In this document: positions 16,987 to 26,578 of the stretch, in pieces
How positions within the stretch are numbered: the stretch's first letter is position 1
Layout: each line of letters begins with the position of its first letter
The notes under the pieces: generated by a model
Database searches by the model: none
What the model was told of the DNA's origin: nothing
What the model saw: only the letters and a program-made list of their open reading frames with translations
Program-made: the position numbers and the translations under genes
NCBI GenBank assembly: GCA_016234115.1
Contig: JACRHD010000043.1
Span: 1-64,000, forward strand
Direction of reading: 5' to 3'
DNA: 64,000 nucleotides
Source of the DNA: Nitrospirota bacterium
GTDB taxonomy: Bacteria > Nitrospirota > Thermodesulfovibrionia > UBA6902

Positions 16987-17313
16987 ATGAGCGAGAGAAT
17001 TCACGAAATCCACGCAGACATATGCAAGACGCTCGGTAACGCAAAGAGGATAGAAATCCTGAACGCCCTTGGGGACAAGGAATTGGCCGTCGGCGAGCTT
17101 GTAAACATTTTAGGCGTGTCGCCTGCAAATGTCTCCCAGCATCTTTCCGTCATGAAGCAGAAAGGGATACTTTCGTCGAGAAGAGAGGGCAACAATATTT
17201 ACTACAAGGTCGCCAACCCAAAAGTCATAATGGCGTGCGGCCTTATGAGAGAGGTCCTTCTTGAGCGATTTGCAGAAGGACAGAAGATTGCGAAAAAATT
17301 TTCCGGGAAGTGA
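16987..17313 (+). CDS. ArsR family transcriptional regulator
   Basis: 108 residues with a complete winged helix (KTLGNAKRIEILNALGDKELAVGELV, SPANVSQHLSVMKQKGIL, SSRREGNNIYYKV). It has one early cysteine (HADICKTLG) and one in VIMACGLMREV, a plausible thiol sensor pair. It lies between the sulfur operon and the RND pump genes, and an 18-bp palindrome of the same core as the first arsR operator follows it at 17337-17354. It probably controls the downstream pump genes, the sulfur operon, or both. Confidence 0.86.
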   Translation: MSERIHEIHADICKTLGNAKRIEILNALGDKELAVGELVNILGVSPANVSQHLSVMKQKGILSSRREGNNIYYKVANPKVIMACGLMREVLLERFAEGQKIAKKFSGK

Positions 17314-17336
17314 TTTTTTTGAGATACAGTTGCATA

Positions 17337-17354
17337 CTTTAGAATATTCTAAAG
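17337..17354. promoter_or_regulatory. ArsR-type operator, second copy
   Basis: Perfect 18-bp palindrome CTTTAGAATATTCTAAAG. Its 14-bp core is identical to the palindrome in the promoter of the first arsR gene at 12236-12249. A possible promoter follows: TTGACA at 17376-17381 and TCAAAT at 17399-17404 (17-bp spacer), upstream of the RND gene. Confidence 0.7.
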
Positions 17355-17588
17355 TACCACTTGATTAAGATATCTTTGACAGTTTTGGAAAAGTGTGGTC
17401 AAATTAAAATGCAACTTATTAACAGTCTAAAAATAGTCTGCTCAATTTAGACGTAGGCGGGAATCTACTTTAGCCAAAAAATGGATGCCCGACTGAGAAC
17501 TTCGGGCATGACGATTAAACGAGTGAGAATCTGTGAATACTATTTTGAGATTCCTTTTACGCTTTGAATTAATTCGGAGGAAAGTCGG

Positions 17589-19931
17589 ATGAAAAAATCT
17601 TTTCTTGTTAATTTTTCAGTTAACCACCCCAAATTAGTTGTGCTTCTGACAATTCTCGTTACCCTCGCCTTCATGACCCAGTTCCCAAAGATAACAACGG
17701 ACACAAATCCGAAACACATGCTTCCCGCAAATTCAGAGGTGAGGGTCTGGAATGATGAAGTCGACAGTACATTCGCGCTGTACGAGGACATGATAGTCCT
17801 TGGAATCGTCAATGAAAACGGCGTCCTCAATAAAGGGACCCTCGGGAAAATCCAGAGGATAACTGACGGGATACTGAATATTAAGGGAGTCGCTGCAAGG
17901 GATGTAAACAGCTTCCCGACTATCACTAATGTGACGGCGGAGCAGGGCCTTCTGAAAGTGGCCCCCCTTATGATGAAGGTCCCGGAGAACGATGCGGAAA
18001 CTGCCTCCCTCAAAAAGATGCTTTTTGAAAATCCTCTTTTTATTGACCGCATCATCTCAAGAGACGGAAAGACCACCGCTGTTTATGTCCCACTTGAGAA
18101 AGGCGCAAACGGAAAAGAGGTGGCAGACAAAATCAGGGAGATTGTAAGTAGCGAGAAGGGCGATGAGAAATATTATGTTGCCGGGGACCCTGTTGCGCGC
18201 GACACCTTCGGCGCCGAAATGTTCAAGCTCATGGCGATTTTTGCCCCGATAGCAGGAATGGTCATGCTCATTGTCAGATACCTCATGTTCAGGGACCTCT
18301 TTCTCTCCATTACGCTCATGATGGATGCGATGGTCAGCATTATCTGGAGCATGGGGCTTCTGATAGCAGTTGGATTTCCTGTTCACATTATGAGCTCGAT
18401 GGCCCCGGTCTTCCTGATGGCTATTGCAACGGACAGCATACATATATTCAATGAGTTTTACTTCCGCTACAGGGAGAGGAAAGACAAAAGGGCGGCAATC
18501 ATCGAGACGATGAGCGTGGTGAGCCGTCCCGTGCGTTATACGGCGCTGGCGACCGCGGTAGGTTTCGGCGTGCTTTTATTTATGAATATCATACCCGTCA
18601 AGGTCTTTGGCGGACTTGTGGCATTCGGCACTGTTATGCTGAGGGTCCTGAGTTTCAGCTTTATCCCTGCGATGTTCACTTTTGTAAATGAGAAAAAGAT
18701 TGATATGGCCTCAAAGAGCGAGGATATTGAATTCAGCGGCACGTCACAATTCCTTAAAGGTCTTGCCGGTTTTGGAGCGCATAGACCAAAGGCCACGGTC
18801 TTTGCCGGTCTTATATTTTTTGTGATAGCGGTCATCGGACTGACAAAGATAGAGGTCAATAACAATCTGGTAGAGTGGTTTAAGAAAGACAGCGAGGTGC
18901 GTATTGCCGACAGCGTTATGAATCAGGCCCTCGGCGGCACGTCCCTCGGCTATGTCGTGGCTGTCTCAAATGAGGACGACTATATAAAGACGCCTGAGGC
19001 CATGCGGCATATTGAAGGACTTCAAAGGCATCTTGAAAAACTGCGTGTTGTCGGGAAGACAAGTTCAGTTGCGGATTACGTAAAAAGGATAAACCTCGTT
19101 CTGCATAACGATGATCCGAAATATAATGCAGTTCCTGACACAAAGGAGGCAATCGGCCAGTATCTGTTCTTGTTCAGCATGTCGGCAAAGCCGTCTGATC
19201 TGGACAATGTCGTAGATTATCCGTTCAGAAAGGCGAACATCTGGGTCCAGTTGAAGACATGGGACGCGCAGGCCATGAGGGACGTGATAAAGGCAGTGGA
19301 GGAGTATAAGGCGTCTCATCCCGTTTCAATGGAATTCAAGCCGGCGGGCATCGCTTATTTCAACCTCGTATGGAATGATGAGGTCCTTTATGACATGCTG
19401 AAGGGATTTATCATTGCGCTGGTTGTGGTGTTTATTATCCTTGCGATTAACTTCCGCTCGGTAAAATGGGCGATTGTCGGATATACCCCTCTTCTTTTTA
19501 CGATACTGCTCATTTATGGCGTCGTAGGGTATATCGGCAAAGACTTTGACATGCCGATATCCGTTCTTTCATGTCTCAGTCTCGGCATGGCGGTTGATTT
19601 TGCGATACACTTTATAAGCAGGTTCAGGCAGAGATTGAAAGAAGAGGGTCAAGGGTCAAGGGTCAAGGGTCAAGGGTTTAAAGACACTGTTACCACTGCG
19701 CTGCTCTGGACTGCTGCGAGGCCCGGCAAGGGCATAATGCGCAATGCCGTTCTTTTCGCCGCTTCATTCGCAGTGATGATATTTGCGCCGCTTACTCCTT
19801 ATATCACCGTTGGGGCATTCATTGTCAGCATGATGCTGCTCAGCGCAGTAATGACAATAATCTATGTGCCGGCGCTTATAACGTTATTGCAGGGATGGTT
19901 GTTTTGTGATAAATGTGAGGGAAGAAAATAA
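17589..19931 (+). CDS. RND/MMPL family transporter
   Basis: 780 residues. Inner-membrane RND-superfamily protein with the doubled architecture: TM1 near 15-32, a periplasmic domain, a helical bundle with sterol-sensing-like sequence (SSMAPVFLMAIATDSIHIFNEF), then the second half with SVLSCLSLGMAVDFAIHFISRFRQR. These two motifs carry the Asp of the proton relay (ATDS, AVDFAIHF). The cytosolic loop after RLKEEG contains an in-frame insertion made of tandem GGGTCAAGGGTCAA DNA (residues about 686-697). It is followed by a LolA-like protein and a beta-barrel, the usual partners of this exporter class. Cargo is probably lipid or hydrophobic compounds (inference). Confidence 0.9.
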   Translation: MKKSFLVNFSVNHPKLVVLLTILVTLAFMTQFPKITTDTNPKHMLPANSEVRVWNDEVDSTFALYEDMIVLGIVNENGVLNKGTLGKIQRITDGILNIKGVAARDVNSFPTITNVTAEQGLLKVAPLMMKVPENDAETASLKKMLFENPLFIDRIISRDGKTTAVYVPLEKGANGKEVADKIREIVSSEKGDEKYYVAGDPVARDTFGAEMFKLMAIFAPIAGMVMLIVRYLMFRDLFLSITLMMDAMVSIIWSMGLLIAVGFPVHIMSSMAPVFLMAIATDSIHIFNEFYFRYRERKDKRAAIIETMSVVSRPVRYTALATAVGFGVLLFMNIIPVKVFGGLVAFGTVMLRVLSFSFIPAMFTFVNEKKIDMASKSEDIEFSGTSQFLKGLAGFGAHRPKATVFAGLIFFVIAVIGLTKIEVNNNLVEWFKKDSEVRIADSVMNQALGGTSLGYVVAVSNEDDYIKTPEAMRHIEGLQRHLEKLRVVGKTSSVADYVKRINLVLHNDDPKYNAVPDTKEAIGQYLFLFSMSAKPSDLDNVVDYPFRKANIWVQLKTWDAQAMRDVIKAVEEYKASHPVSMEFKPAGIAYFNLVWNDEVLYDMLKGFIIALVVVFIILAINFRSVKWAIVGYTPLLFTILLIYGVVGYIGKDFDMPISVLSCLSLGMAVDFAIHFISRFRQRLKEEGQGSRVKGQGFKDTVTTALLWTAARPGKGIMRNAVLFAASFAVMIFAPLTPYITVGAFIVSMMLLSAVMTIIYVPALITLLQGWLFCDKCEGRK
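19641..19680 (+). repeat. Tandem GGGTCAA repeat in frame inside the RND gene
   Basis: Four imperfect GGGTCAA units encode GQGSRVKGQGFK between RLKEE and DTVTT, in a cytosolic loop. The same repeat type is intergenic elsewhere, for example 59678-59710. Confidence 0.8.
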
Positions 19932-19951
19932 ATTTTAATTGGAGGTTTAAG

Positions 19952-20740
19952 ATGAAACGGTATTTGATTCTGATAATTATAATGCTTTTACCCGTCAGCG
20001 TGTCCGCGCTTACCGCGGATGAGGTTATGAAGAAATCACAGGCTGCATTTCTTTATCAGGGCAGGGATTTCAAGGCGCGCGTAACTATGAAGCTCATAAG
20101 CAAAGGCGGTCAGGAACGGGTCAGGGAGCTTACAATGCTGAGAAAAAACTACGGCGAAGCCGGCGGCGACCAGAAATATTTTATGTATTTCTTCCGGCCC
20201 GCTGATGTAAAGGACATGACTTTCATGGTGAACAAATACCCTGCGAAAGACGATGACAGGTGGCTTTTTGTTCCGGCGATAAACATGGTCAGAAGGATTG
20301 CGGCGCAGGACAAGAGCTCAAGCTTTGTCGGCTCTGATTTTACCTATGAAGACGTTTCGGGGAGAGATATAGAAGACGATACTCATACCGTTGTTAAGGA
20401 AGAAAAAATAGGCGAGAAGGACAGCTATGTCATAAAGAGCGCCCCGAAGGCCCAGGATGCAGATTATAGCTACAAGATTTCCTGGGTTGATAAGGCAAGT
20501 TTTCTTCCCTTGAAAGAAGAGTATTATGACAAAAGAGGCGAGCTTTACAGAGTGTTCACCGCTGATGAAGTCAAAGACGTCAAAGGCTTCCCTACAGTTA
20601 CGAAGAGGACCATGAAGAACCTGCAGAGCGGGCACAGGACGGAAAGCGCTTTTACGAAAGCCGATTACAATATCGGCACTGAGGACAGCCTCTTTTCGGA
20701 GCGGTTTCTCAAGCAGCCGCCGAAGAAGTGGATTGAGTAG
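19952..20740 (+). CDS. Outer membrane lipoprotein-sorting protein (LolA-like)
   Basis: 262 residues with a signal peptide (MKRYLILIIIMLLPVSVSA). The mature part opens LTADEVMKKSQAAFLYQGRDFKARVTMKL and contains YFFRPADVKDMTFMV, the WLFVPAINMVRRI segment and SFVGSDFTYEDVSGRD, all typical of the COG2834-type periplasmic lipid-binding half-barrel that accompanies RND/MMPL exporters. It likely carries a lipid across the periplasm. Start behind GGAGG, 20 bases after the pump gene. Confidence 0.85.
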   Translation: MKRYLILIIIMLLPVSVSALTADEVMKKSQAAFLYQGRDFKARVTMKLISKGGQERVRELTMLRKNYGEAGGDQKYFMYFFRPADVKDMTFMVNKYPAKDDDRWLFVPAINMVRRIAAQDKSSSFVGSDFTYEDVSGRDIEDDTHTVVKEEKIGEKDSYVIKSAPKAQDADYSYKISWVDKASFLPLKEEYYDKRGELYRVFTADEVKDVKGFPTVTKRTMKNLQSGHRTESAFTKADYNIGTEDSLFSERFLKQPPKKWIE

Positions 20741-22022
20741 AGTTAAGAGTCAAGAGTTAAGAGTTATGAGTCAAGAGTCAAGAATAAAGCTTGCTGTCTG
20801 TGCTCTGTGCTCCATATTCTGTATTCTATCATCCGCTTTTGCTTCAGACGTCTCCATTCACGGCTTTATTCAGGGCAATTATTCTTTCAATACGGGCTCG
20901 TCGAATCCTGACGGCAAAGACATGAAATGGGCGGAGGAGAGGGCGCAGTTGAAGCTTGATGCAAGCAAGGATTCGTTGAACTTCTTCATGAAAGCCGATG
21001 TATTTTATGACCATATTGATGACGCATCGCATCTGGAATTCAGAGAAGGATATGCCGATTTCACCGCTTCAGGTTTTGACTTGCGGGCCGGAAGACAAAT
21101 TATCACGTGGGGGCTTGGAGATTTGCTTTTCATCAATGATGTCTTTCCGAAAGACTTCGAGGCTTTTTTTTCCGGAAGACCATTGGAATACCTGAAAAAA
21201 GGCGTTGACGGCGTCAAGCTCGGCATGTACCCGTCCTTTGCCTCTGCCGAATTAATTGTTGTCCCGTTTTTCGAGCCGAACAATTTTCCCGATCCGAAGA
21301 GATTCCACATGTTCGACCCCATGTCTCAAATTACAGAGAGAGAGGAAAAAAAACCTTCTATTACTCCCGATAACACGGAGATCGCATTGAGGATGTATCG
21401 CGATGTTGCGGGCCTTGATGCGTCGGTTTATTTTTATCGCGGTTTTTTCAGGCGGTCTTCTATGCTGCCTGACAGCCTGACGGCGCCGACAAGAATGGAC
21501 CTTTTTTTCCCTGGATTATCCGTTTATGGGGCAAGCTTACAAGGAAGGGCATTGGACGGTGTTTTAAGTCTTGAAGCAGGTTATTACGATTCAAGACAGG
21601 ACGGGGATGGCATGGACCCGATGATTCCTAATTCTCACGTCAGGTTCTTGACCGGATATCAAAGACAATTATGGGAAGACTTTGCATTAGGTCTTCAATA
21701 TTATGGTGAATATATGAATGACTATTCCGAATATAAAACAAATCTTCCCTCCGGCTTTCCAGAGGAAAAAAAATTCCGTGACCTTGTTTCTGTAAGACTT
21801 ACGCAGTTTCTGGCACATCAGACGTTGAAGCTTTCTTTCTTTGCCTTTTACGGTCCATCAGAGAAAGACTATCTGCTGAATCCGGAGGTCAAATATAATT
21901 TCACCGATTCTGTCTGGGCGGCAACTGGTGCAAATATCTTTGGCGGAGGGAAGGAGTGGACTCAGTTCGGCAGCCTCAATAAGAATGATAATCTATATGT
22001 ACAGATCAGATATGAGTTCTGA
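20733..22022 (+). CDS. Outer-membrane beta-barrel protein of the RND cluster
   Basis: 429 residues from a TTG that overlaps the previous stop; an ATG at 20766 (MSQESRIKL) is the alternative and neither has a ribosome-binding site. The signal peptide core LAVCALCSIFCILSSAFA is certain. Mature protein begins SDVSIHGFIQGNYSFNTG and has alternating amphipathic strands, with FDLRAGRQIITWGLGDLLFINDVFPKDF and a terminal strand ending VQIRYEF (aromatic C-terminus, an outer-membrane insertion signal). Resembles DUF1302-type porins linked to RND/LolA cassettes. The first 14 codons are built from GAGTCAAGAGTTAAGAG repeat DNA. Confidence 0.8.
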   Translation: MSRVKSQELRVMSQESRIKLAVCALCSIFCILSSAFASDVSIHGFIQGNYSFNTGSSNPDGKDMKWAEERAQLKLDASKDSLNFFMKADVFYDHIDDASHLEFREGYADFTASGFDLRAGRQIITWGLGDLLFINDVFPKDFEAFFSGRPLEYLKKGVDGVKLGMYPSFASAELIVVPFFEPNNFPDPKRFHMFDPMSQITEREEKKPSITPDNTEIALRMYRDVAGLDASVYFYRGFFRRSSMLPDSLTAPTRMDLFFPGLSVYGASLQGRALDGVLSLEAGYYDSRQDGDGMDPMIPNSHVRFLTGYQRQLWEDFALGLQYYGEYMNDYSEYKTNLPSGFPEEKKFRDLVSVRLTQFLAHQTLKLSFFAFYGPSEKDYLLNPEVKYNFTDSVWAATGANIFGGGKEWTQFGSLNKNDNLYVQIRYEF

Positions 22023-22043
22023 GCGACGAAAACCTCATCATAT

Positions 22044-22316
22044 TTAAGCCAGGGTTGCTTTCAGTCTCAGATAAATCTCCCGGCTGTCTTCTTTAACGGA
22101 ATACTCCTTTTCAAACAGCTCCGCGGGAATTAATTCTCTGATATTCAATACGCTCTGAAGGTTGTCCATCACCGGATAAAGCTCCACAAGACCGTTTGAA
22201 ATCCTGTGCGGATACCAGAGTGTCTCAAGTACGACTTCCCTTAAAGTATTGCCGCGTCCGAGTTCGCTCACACTTCGCTTCACATAAATCCCTTCAGCCA
22301 GAATGGGACCACTCAT
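22044..22316 (-). CDS. Conserved hypothetical small protein
   Basis: 90 residues starting MSGPILAEGIYVKRSVSELG with GGAGAG eight bases upstream of ATG 22316. No signal peptide, membrane segment or motif that I recognise; composition is normal and mixed alpha-beta. It converges on the beta-barrel gene with 21 bases between the stops. Treated as real because of start signal and codon use. Confidence 0.55.
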   Translation of the reverse strand: MSGPILAEGIYVKRSVSELGRGNTLREVVLETLWYPHRISNGLVELYPVMDNLQSVLNIRELIPAELFEKEYSVKEDSREIYLRLKATLA

Positions 22317-22379
22317 CTTTATCTCTCCGATCTATAGGTTGTAATAACTATATCGGGGAACAGGAGGAAAAACTTAACC

Positions 22380-22490
22380 TCCCAATGGGCATAGAGCAAA
22401 GAGCAAAGGGCATAGGGCAAAGAGTTCAGCCGTCGGTCTTTTGCTTTAGTCCAATGCCCTATGCCCTTTGCGCTATGCCTCTGCTTTTAG
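22380..22490. repeat. Low-complexity inverted repeat (GGGCATAGAGCAAAG)
   Basis: Left arm of GGGCATAGAGCAAAGAGCAAAGGGC units and right arm GCCCTATGCCCTTTGC complement each other. The right arm overlaps the last codons of sdhB (residues ALKAEA). Confidence 0.6.
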
Positions 22491-23222
22491 TGCGGCTTTT
22501 ATAAACTCCCTGTTCAGTTTCGCTATGAACTGTACACTGATGCCCTTGGGGCAGACGGCCTGGCATTCGTAATGGTTGCCGCAGTTGCCGAAACCTTCTT
22601 TCAGCATCGCCTCTGTCATTACGCATACGCGCCGCGCCGCCTCTACCTTCCCCTGTGGCATCAGCGTCAGGTGGCTTACCTTTGCAGCGGTAAAAAGCAT
22701 TGCGGAACCATTAGGGCAGGCCGCGACACACGCTCCGCACCCGATACATTCGGCCGCGTCCATTGCCGCTTCAGCGTCTTCTTTCGGGACAAGTACGGCA
22801 TTGGCGTCAGGGACCCCGCCGGTATGGACGGATATGTACCCGCCTGACTGTATAACGCGGTCAAGGGCGCTTCGGTCGACGACCAAGTCCTTTATCACCG
22901 GAAAGGCCTTTGCGCGCCAGGGTTCGATATATATCGAATCTCCGTCTTTGAAATTTCTCATGTGGAGCTGGCAGACCGTGGTCTTTTCCTGCGGCCCGTG
23001 AGGGACCCCGTTTATTACCTGAGAGCATGTGCCGCAGATGCCTTCGCGGCAGTCGTGGTCAAAGGCTATCGGCTCCCTTCCGCTTCTGATGAGACCCTCG
23101 TTAACGACATCTAACATTTCGAGGAAGGACATTTCAGTGCTGATATTTTCAGCGGAATACTGTTCGAGCCTGCCCGGCTCACGGGGGCCTTTCTGCCGCC
23201 ATACAAAGAGAGTAAGGTTCAC
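22473..23222 (-). CDS. sdhB: Succinate dehydrogenase/fumarate reductase iron-sulfur subunit
   Basis: 249 residues, full length. Electron-transfer subunit between flavin and haem b. Ligands visible: [2Fe-2S] in CREGICGTC plus CQLHM, [4Fe-4S] in [11 protein letters not shown], and the later cluster segment [14 protein letters not shown]. Gene order on the minus strand is sdhC, sdhA, sdhB, the arrangement of type-B (one-cytochrome) complexes. Last codons lie in a repeat arm. Confidence 0.95.
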   Translation of the reverse strand: MNLTLFVWRQKGPREPGRLEQYSAENISTEMSFLEMLDVVNEGLIRSGREPIAFDHDCREGICGTCSQVINGVPHGPQEKTTVCQLHMRNFKDGDSIYIEPWRAKAFPVIKDLVVDRSALDRVIQSGGYISVHTGGVPDANAVLVPKEDAEAAMDAAECIGCGACVAACPNGSAMLFTAAKVSHLTLMPQGKVEAARRVCVMTEAMLKEGFGNCGNHYECQAVCPKGISVQFIAKLNREFIKAALKAEA

Positions 23223-23261
23223 AGATTGTTCCTGTTTTGATTGTTATTTTGTTGAAAAATC

Positions 23262-23340
23262 TCCCCCAGCCCTTCTTTTCCAAAGAGGGGGAAAAGGTAA
23301 CTTCCCCCTTTGACAAAGGGGGATAAAGGGGGATTTTTCA
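23262..23340. repeat. CCCCCTTTG/CAAAGGGGG hairpin between sdhA and sdhB
   Basis: AAATCTCCCCCAGCCC then two opposed CAAAGAGGGGGAAAAGG / CCCCCTTTGACAAAGGGGG blocks. Same family as 16776, 52168 and 53655. Confidence 0.55.
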
Positions 23341-23352
23341 TCTTATGGATAT

Positions 23353-25266
23353 TCATTTATAACTTCTCACTGTCATCTGAACATTCTCGAAAACAAGTGG
23401 TTCCTTATGCAATTCCGGCTCCCTGTCGATACCCCTGAATCCCCAGGCCGCGACGTAACAGAAATTATCATCATCGCGCCTGGCCTCGCCGTCAGGCATC
23501 TGGTGCTCTACCCGGAAGTGCCCGCCGCAGGACTCGTTGCGATGCAGGGCATCGCGGACCAGGAGTTCTCCGAATTCAAGGAAGTCGGCCACGCGACCGG
23601 CCTTTTCGAGTTCCTGATTCATATCTTCGCCGCTGCCCGGGACCTTTACATTCTTATAGAATTCTTCACGGAGTGCGGGAATAAGAGTCAGCGCCCTTTC
23701 AAGGCCTTCGCTGCTGCGGGCCATGCCGGCGTTTTCCCACATGATGCTGCCTAACTCACGGTGGAACTCATTCACCGTCTTCTTCCCGTTTATCGAAAGT
23801 AATCTCCTGATGAGCGCTCCGGCATCGTCACGCGATTTATTGAATTCCGGCCTGCCCGCGTCCATCTTGCCGGGTCCTGTCCGCGCAAGATAATCGGCAA
23901 TCGTATAGGGGATAATAAAGTACCCGTCGGCCAGGCCCTGCATGAGCGCGCTTGCGCCGAGGCGGTTTGCGCCGTGGTCGGAAAAGTTCGCCTCACCTAA
24001 CACAAAAAGTCCGGGCACGTTGGACTGGAGATTGTAATCGACCCATAGTCCCCCCATCGTGTAGTGAGGAGCGGGATAAATACGCATCGGTTGTTTATAT
24101 GCGTTTTCACCGGTTATCTTTTCATACATATCAAAAAGGTTCCCGTACCGCTCGCGGATTTTTTCCTCGCCGAGTCTCCTGACTGCTTCCGTAAAGTCGA
24201 GGTAGACGCCATAACCGCTGCCTCCGACCCCGCGCCCTTCATCGCAGACTTCCTTGGCCGCGCGGGAAGCTATATCGCGCGGCGCGAGATTTCCAAAACC
24301 CGGATATTTACGCTCGAGAAAATAGTCCCGCTCCGGTTCAGGGACATCATTCGGCCCACGCCTGTCCGTTTTGTTTGCCGGCGCCCAGACCCTGCCGTCA
24401 TTTCTGAGCGACTCGGACATGAGAGTCAGCTTGGATTGATGCTCTCCGGAAACCGGTATACAGGTCGGGTGTATCTGCGTAAAACACGGGTTTGCAAAGA
24501 ACGCGCCTTTCTTATAAGCCCGGTATGCTGCCGTGACATTCGAGCCCATTGCATTTGTCGAGAGGTAAAATACGTTTGCATAGCCGCCTGTGCAAAGGCA
24601 GACCGCGTCAGCCGCATGACCTTCGATCTTCCCGGTCACCATGTCGCGGACAGTGATTCCCTTTGCCTCTCCGTCGACGATTACAAGGTCTAACATTTCC
24701 GTGCGCGGATGAAGTCTCACGGAACCTGCCCTGATCTGACGTGAAAGCGCTCCATATGCCCCTAACAGCAACTGCTGGCCGGTCTGTCCCCTTGCGAAGA
24801 AAGTGCGTGATACCTGCGCCCCTCCGAAGGAACGGTTTTCAAGATAGCCCGCGTAGTCACGCGCAAAGGGGACTCCCTGGGCAACGCACTGGTCGATGAT
24901 GTTGTTGCTCAGCATTGCCAGTCTGTATACATTGGCCTCGCGCGCCCTGAAATCTCCTCCCTTGATCGTGTCATGGAACAGGCGGAAGATGCTGTCTCCG
25001 TCATTGGGATAATTTTTTGCCGCGTTGATCCCGCCCTGCGCCGCGATGCTGTGGCCCCTTCTGGGACTGTCCCGGCAGCAGAAGGCCTCGACGTTGTAAC
25101 CGAGCTCGCCAAGAGTGGCCGCTGCGGACGCCCCGGCAAGACCTGTGCCGACAACGATGATTTTATATCTCCGCTTGTTGGCGGGGCTTATCAGTTTTAA
25201 TTCCCGGAGGCGGTCATCCCATTTATCAGAAAGCGCTCCTGCCGGACATTTTCCGTCGAGTATCAT
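23353..25266 (-). CDS. sdhA: Succinate dehydrogenase/fumarate reductase flavoprotein subunit
   Basis: 637 residues. FAD-binding start [27 protein letters not shown], the covalent-FAD His context [17 protein letters not shown], the substrate-site segment ([22 protein letters not shown]) and the C-terminal [13 protein letters not shown] block are all present. Length and the segment [16 protein letters not shown] fit the type-B family found in Bacteroidetes, epsilon-proteobacteria and many anaerobes. Membrane-associated with SdhB and SdhC; direction (succinate oxidation or fumarate reduction) cannot be told from sequence. Confidence 0.95.
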   Translation of the reverse strand: MILDGKCPAGALSDKWDDRLRELKLISPANKRRYKIIVVGTGLAGASAAATLGELGYNVEAFCCRDSPRRGHSIAAQGGINAAKNYPNDGDSIFRLFHDTIKGGDFRAREANVYRLAMLSNNIIDQCVAQGVPFARDYAGYLENRSFGGAQVSRTFFARGQTGQQLLLGAYGALSRQIRAGSVRLHPRTEMLDLVIVDGEAKGITVRDMVTGKIEGHAADAVCLCTGGYANVFYLSTNAMGSNVTAAYRAYKKGAFFANPCFTQIHPTCIPVSGEHQSKLTLMSESLRNDGRVWAPANKTDRRGPNDVPEPERDYFLERKYPGFGNLAPRDIASRAAKEVCDEGRGVGGSGYGVYLDFTEAVRRLGEEKIRERYGNLFDMYEKITGENAYKQPMRIYPAPHYTMGGLWVDYNLQSNVPGLFVLGEANFSDHGANRLGASALMQGLADGYFIIPYTIADYLARTGPGKMDAGRPEFNKSRDDAGALIRRLLSINGKKTVNEFHRELGSIMWENAGMARSSEGLERALTLIPALREEFYKNVKVPGSGEDMNQELEKAGRVADFLEFGELLVRDALHRNESCGGHFRVEHQMPDGEARRDDDNFCYVAAWGFRGIDREPELHKEPLVFENVQMTVRSYK

Positions 25267-25274
25267 AATTCACC

Positions 25275-25378
25275 ATGATAAGTAGCAAGTAGTTAGTAGT
25301 TAAGTAGTTAGTAGTTAAGGGGAGAATCTTTTAAACCATATCCCTTAACTACTAACTACTTGCTACTAACTGCTTTCT
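25275..25378. repeat. Low-complexity hairpin, AGTAGTTAGTAGTTAAG family, copy 1
   Basis: Left arm of repeated GTAGTTAGTAGTTAAG and right arm CTTAACTACTAACTACTTGC, separated by about 25 bases. Nearly the same element lies at 57606-57694 and 58524-58610. It sits between sdhC and sdhA. Confidence 0.7.
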
Positions 25379-25380
25379 GT

Positions 25381-26055
25381 TCAATGCTTCAACACCCCCG
25401 CAATTACCGCAAGCGGGATCGATATGTATCCTAATAAAAGGATGCCCGCTGCAATTGTCCCGGCTTTTGTAATAACAGGGAAGGTCCTGTCGTTATTTCC
25501 TCCGAGTGTCTGAAAGGCACTTTGTATTCCATGGGTCAGGTGCAGGGCCGAGGCGATCACTGCGGCGATATAAATAAATGAAGTGAATAAATCCTGTAAA
25601 CCGAGAACCACCATCCTGAATACATCCGGCCTTCCCGAGGCATCCACATTCACGGCAGAGGAAATCCCCGGGTTTATTACATGGAAAGTGAAATGGAGAA
25701 GATGGTAGACGAGATAAACCGCGATCACCAGTCCCGTCCAGATCATGGTCCGGGACGCAAATGTAGAGCGAAGGTCCTTTTTTACCGTGTAAGCAGCAGG
25801 TCTTGCCGCCCGGTTTTCAAGTGTAAGCAGGATTCCGAAATAGACGTGAAGAGACAACACGGACAGCATAATGAGACGGAATACCCAGATGAAAGGTCCG
25901 AATCCCTGGAGTTTCGCCGCATATGCGTTGATGCCGTCAGGGCCGGCGAACACAGAGGCATTTCCCAGCATATGCGCGATAACGAAGAGGACCATTATCA
26001 GGCCGGAAAGCGCCATCACGATCTTTCTTCCTATAGAGCTCTTCAGGAATTGCAT
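25381..26055 (-). CDS. sdhC: Succinate dehydrogenase cytochrome b558 subunit
   Basis: 224 residues, five predicted membrane helices. Starts MQFLKSSIGRKIVMALSGLIMVLFVIAHMLGN, and contains the His residues of helices II-V (SLHVYFGI, YHLLHFTFHVINPG, ASALHLTHGIQSAFQTLG) that bind the two b haems in type-B complexes. Anchors SdhAB and exchanges electrons with quinone. First gene of the sdhCAB unit. Confidence 0.93.
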   Translation of the reverse strand: MQFLKSSIGRKIVMALSGLIMVLFVIAHMLGNASVFAGPDGINAYAAKLQGFGPFIWVFRLIMLSVLSLHVYFGILLTLENRAARPAAYTVKKDLRSTFASRTMIWTGLVIAVYLVYHLLHFTFHVINPGISSAVNVDASGRPDVFRMVVLGLQDLFTSFIYIAAVIASALHLTHGIQSAFQTLGGNNDRTFPVITKAGTIAAGILLLGYISIPLAVIAGVLKH

Positions 26056-26072
26056 GTTTTGCCCGCCTCCGT

Positions 26073-26179
26073 GTCATTCCCGAGGTAGTAATCGGGAATC
26101 CATTTTTATCAAGAAACAAAGAACTCTGGATTCCCGCTTAAGGACTGCCAACAGTAGGTGCTTCAGGCACGGGAATGAC
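26073..26179. repeat. Dispersed palindromic element, GTCATTCCCG family, copy 3
   Basis: Near-identical to 207-314, including the shared right half TAAGGACTGCCAACAGTAGG. It separates sdhC from the gene-fragment mosaic. Confidence 0.65.
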
Positions 26180-26258
26180 GGCTCAAGACACCCGAAGCAT
26201 ATGTAATAAAACGTCAGACACTCGATACCGTCTGCCGCTCTATGATACTACAAACCGC

Positions 26259-26578
26259 TCACTTTCTCGCGATCCCCGTCTTTCTCGCGGCCTCGGCCAC
26301 GCTCTGGGCGACCGCGGCCACGACTTTTTTGTCAAAGGGACCCGGGATAATGTAATCCTCGTTCAACTCATCGTCCTTCACCATATGGGCAATCGCCTTC
26401 GCAGCGGCGAACTTGACCTCTTCATTGACGCCCTTGGACCTCACATCCAGTAACCCCCTGAATATGCCGGGATAGCCTAACATGTTGTTTATCTGGTTGG
26501 GATAGTCCGATCTGCCTGTAGCGAGTATCTTGACCAGGGGAATGGCGTCCTCGGGGGCTATCTCGGGGTCTTCCCCCC
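26259..26578 (-). pseudogene. C-terminal remnant of NAD-dependent malic enzyme
   Basis: About 106 codons reading GEDPEIAPEDAIPLVKILATG, RSDYPNQINNMLGYPGIF and a typical malic-enzyme end (RKTGIARK, TGA at 26259-26261). It lacks its own start and joins, in a different frame, to the N-terminal ACT part of the same enzyme at about 26579. The central roughly 300 residues, with NAD- and malate-binding domains, are missing. Confidence 0.75.
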
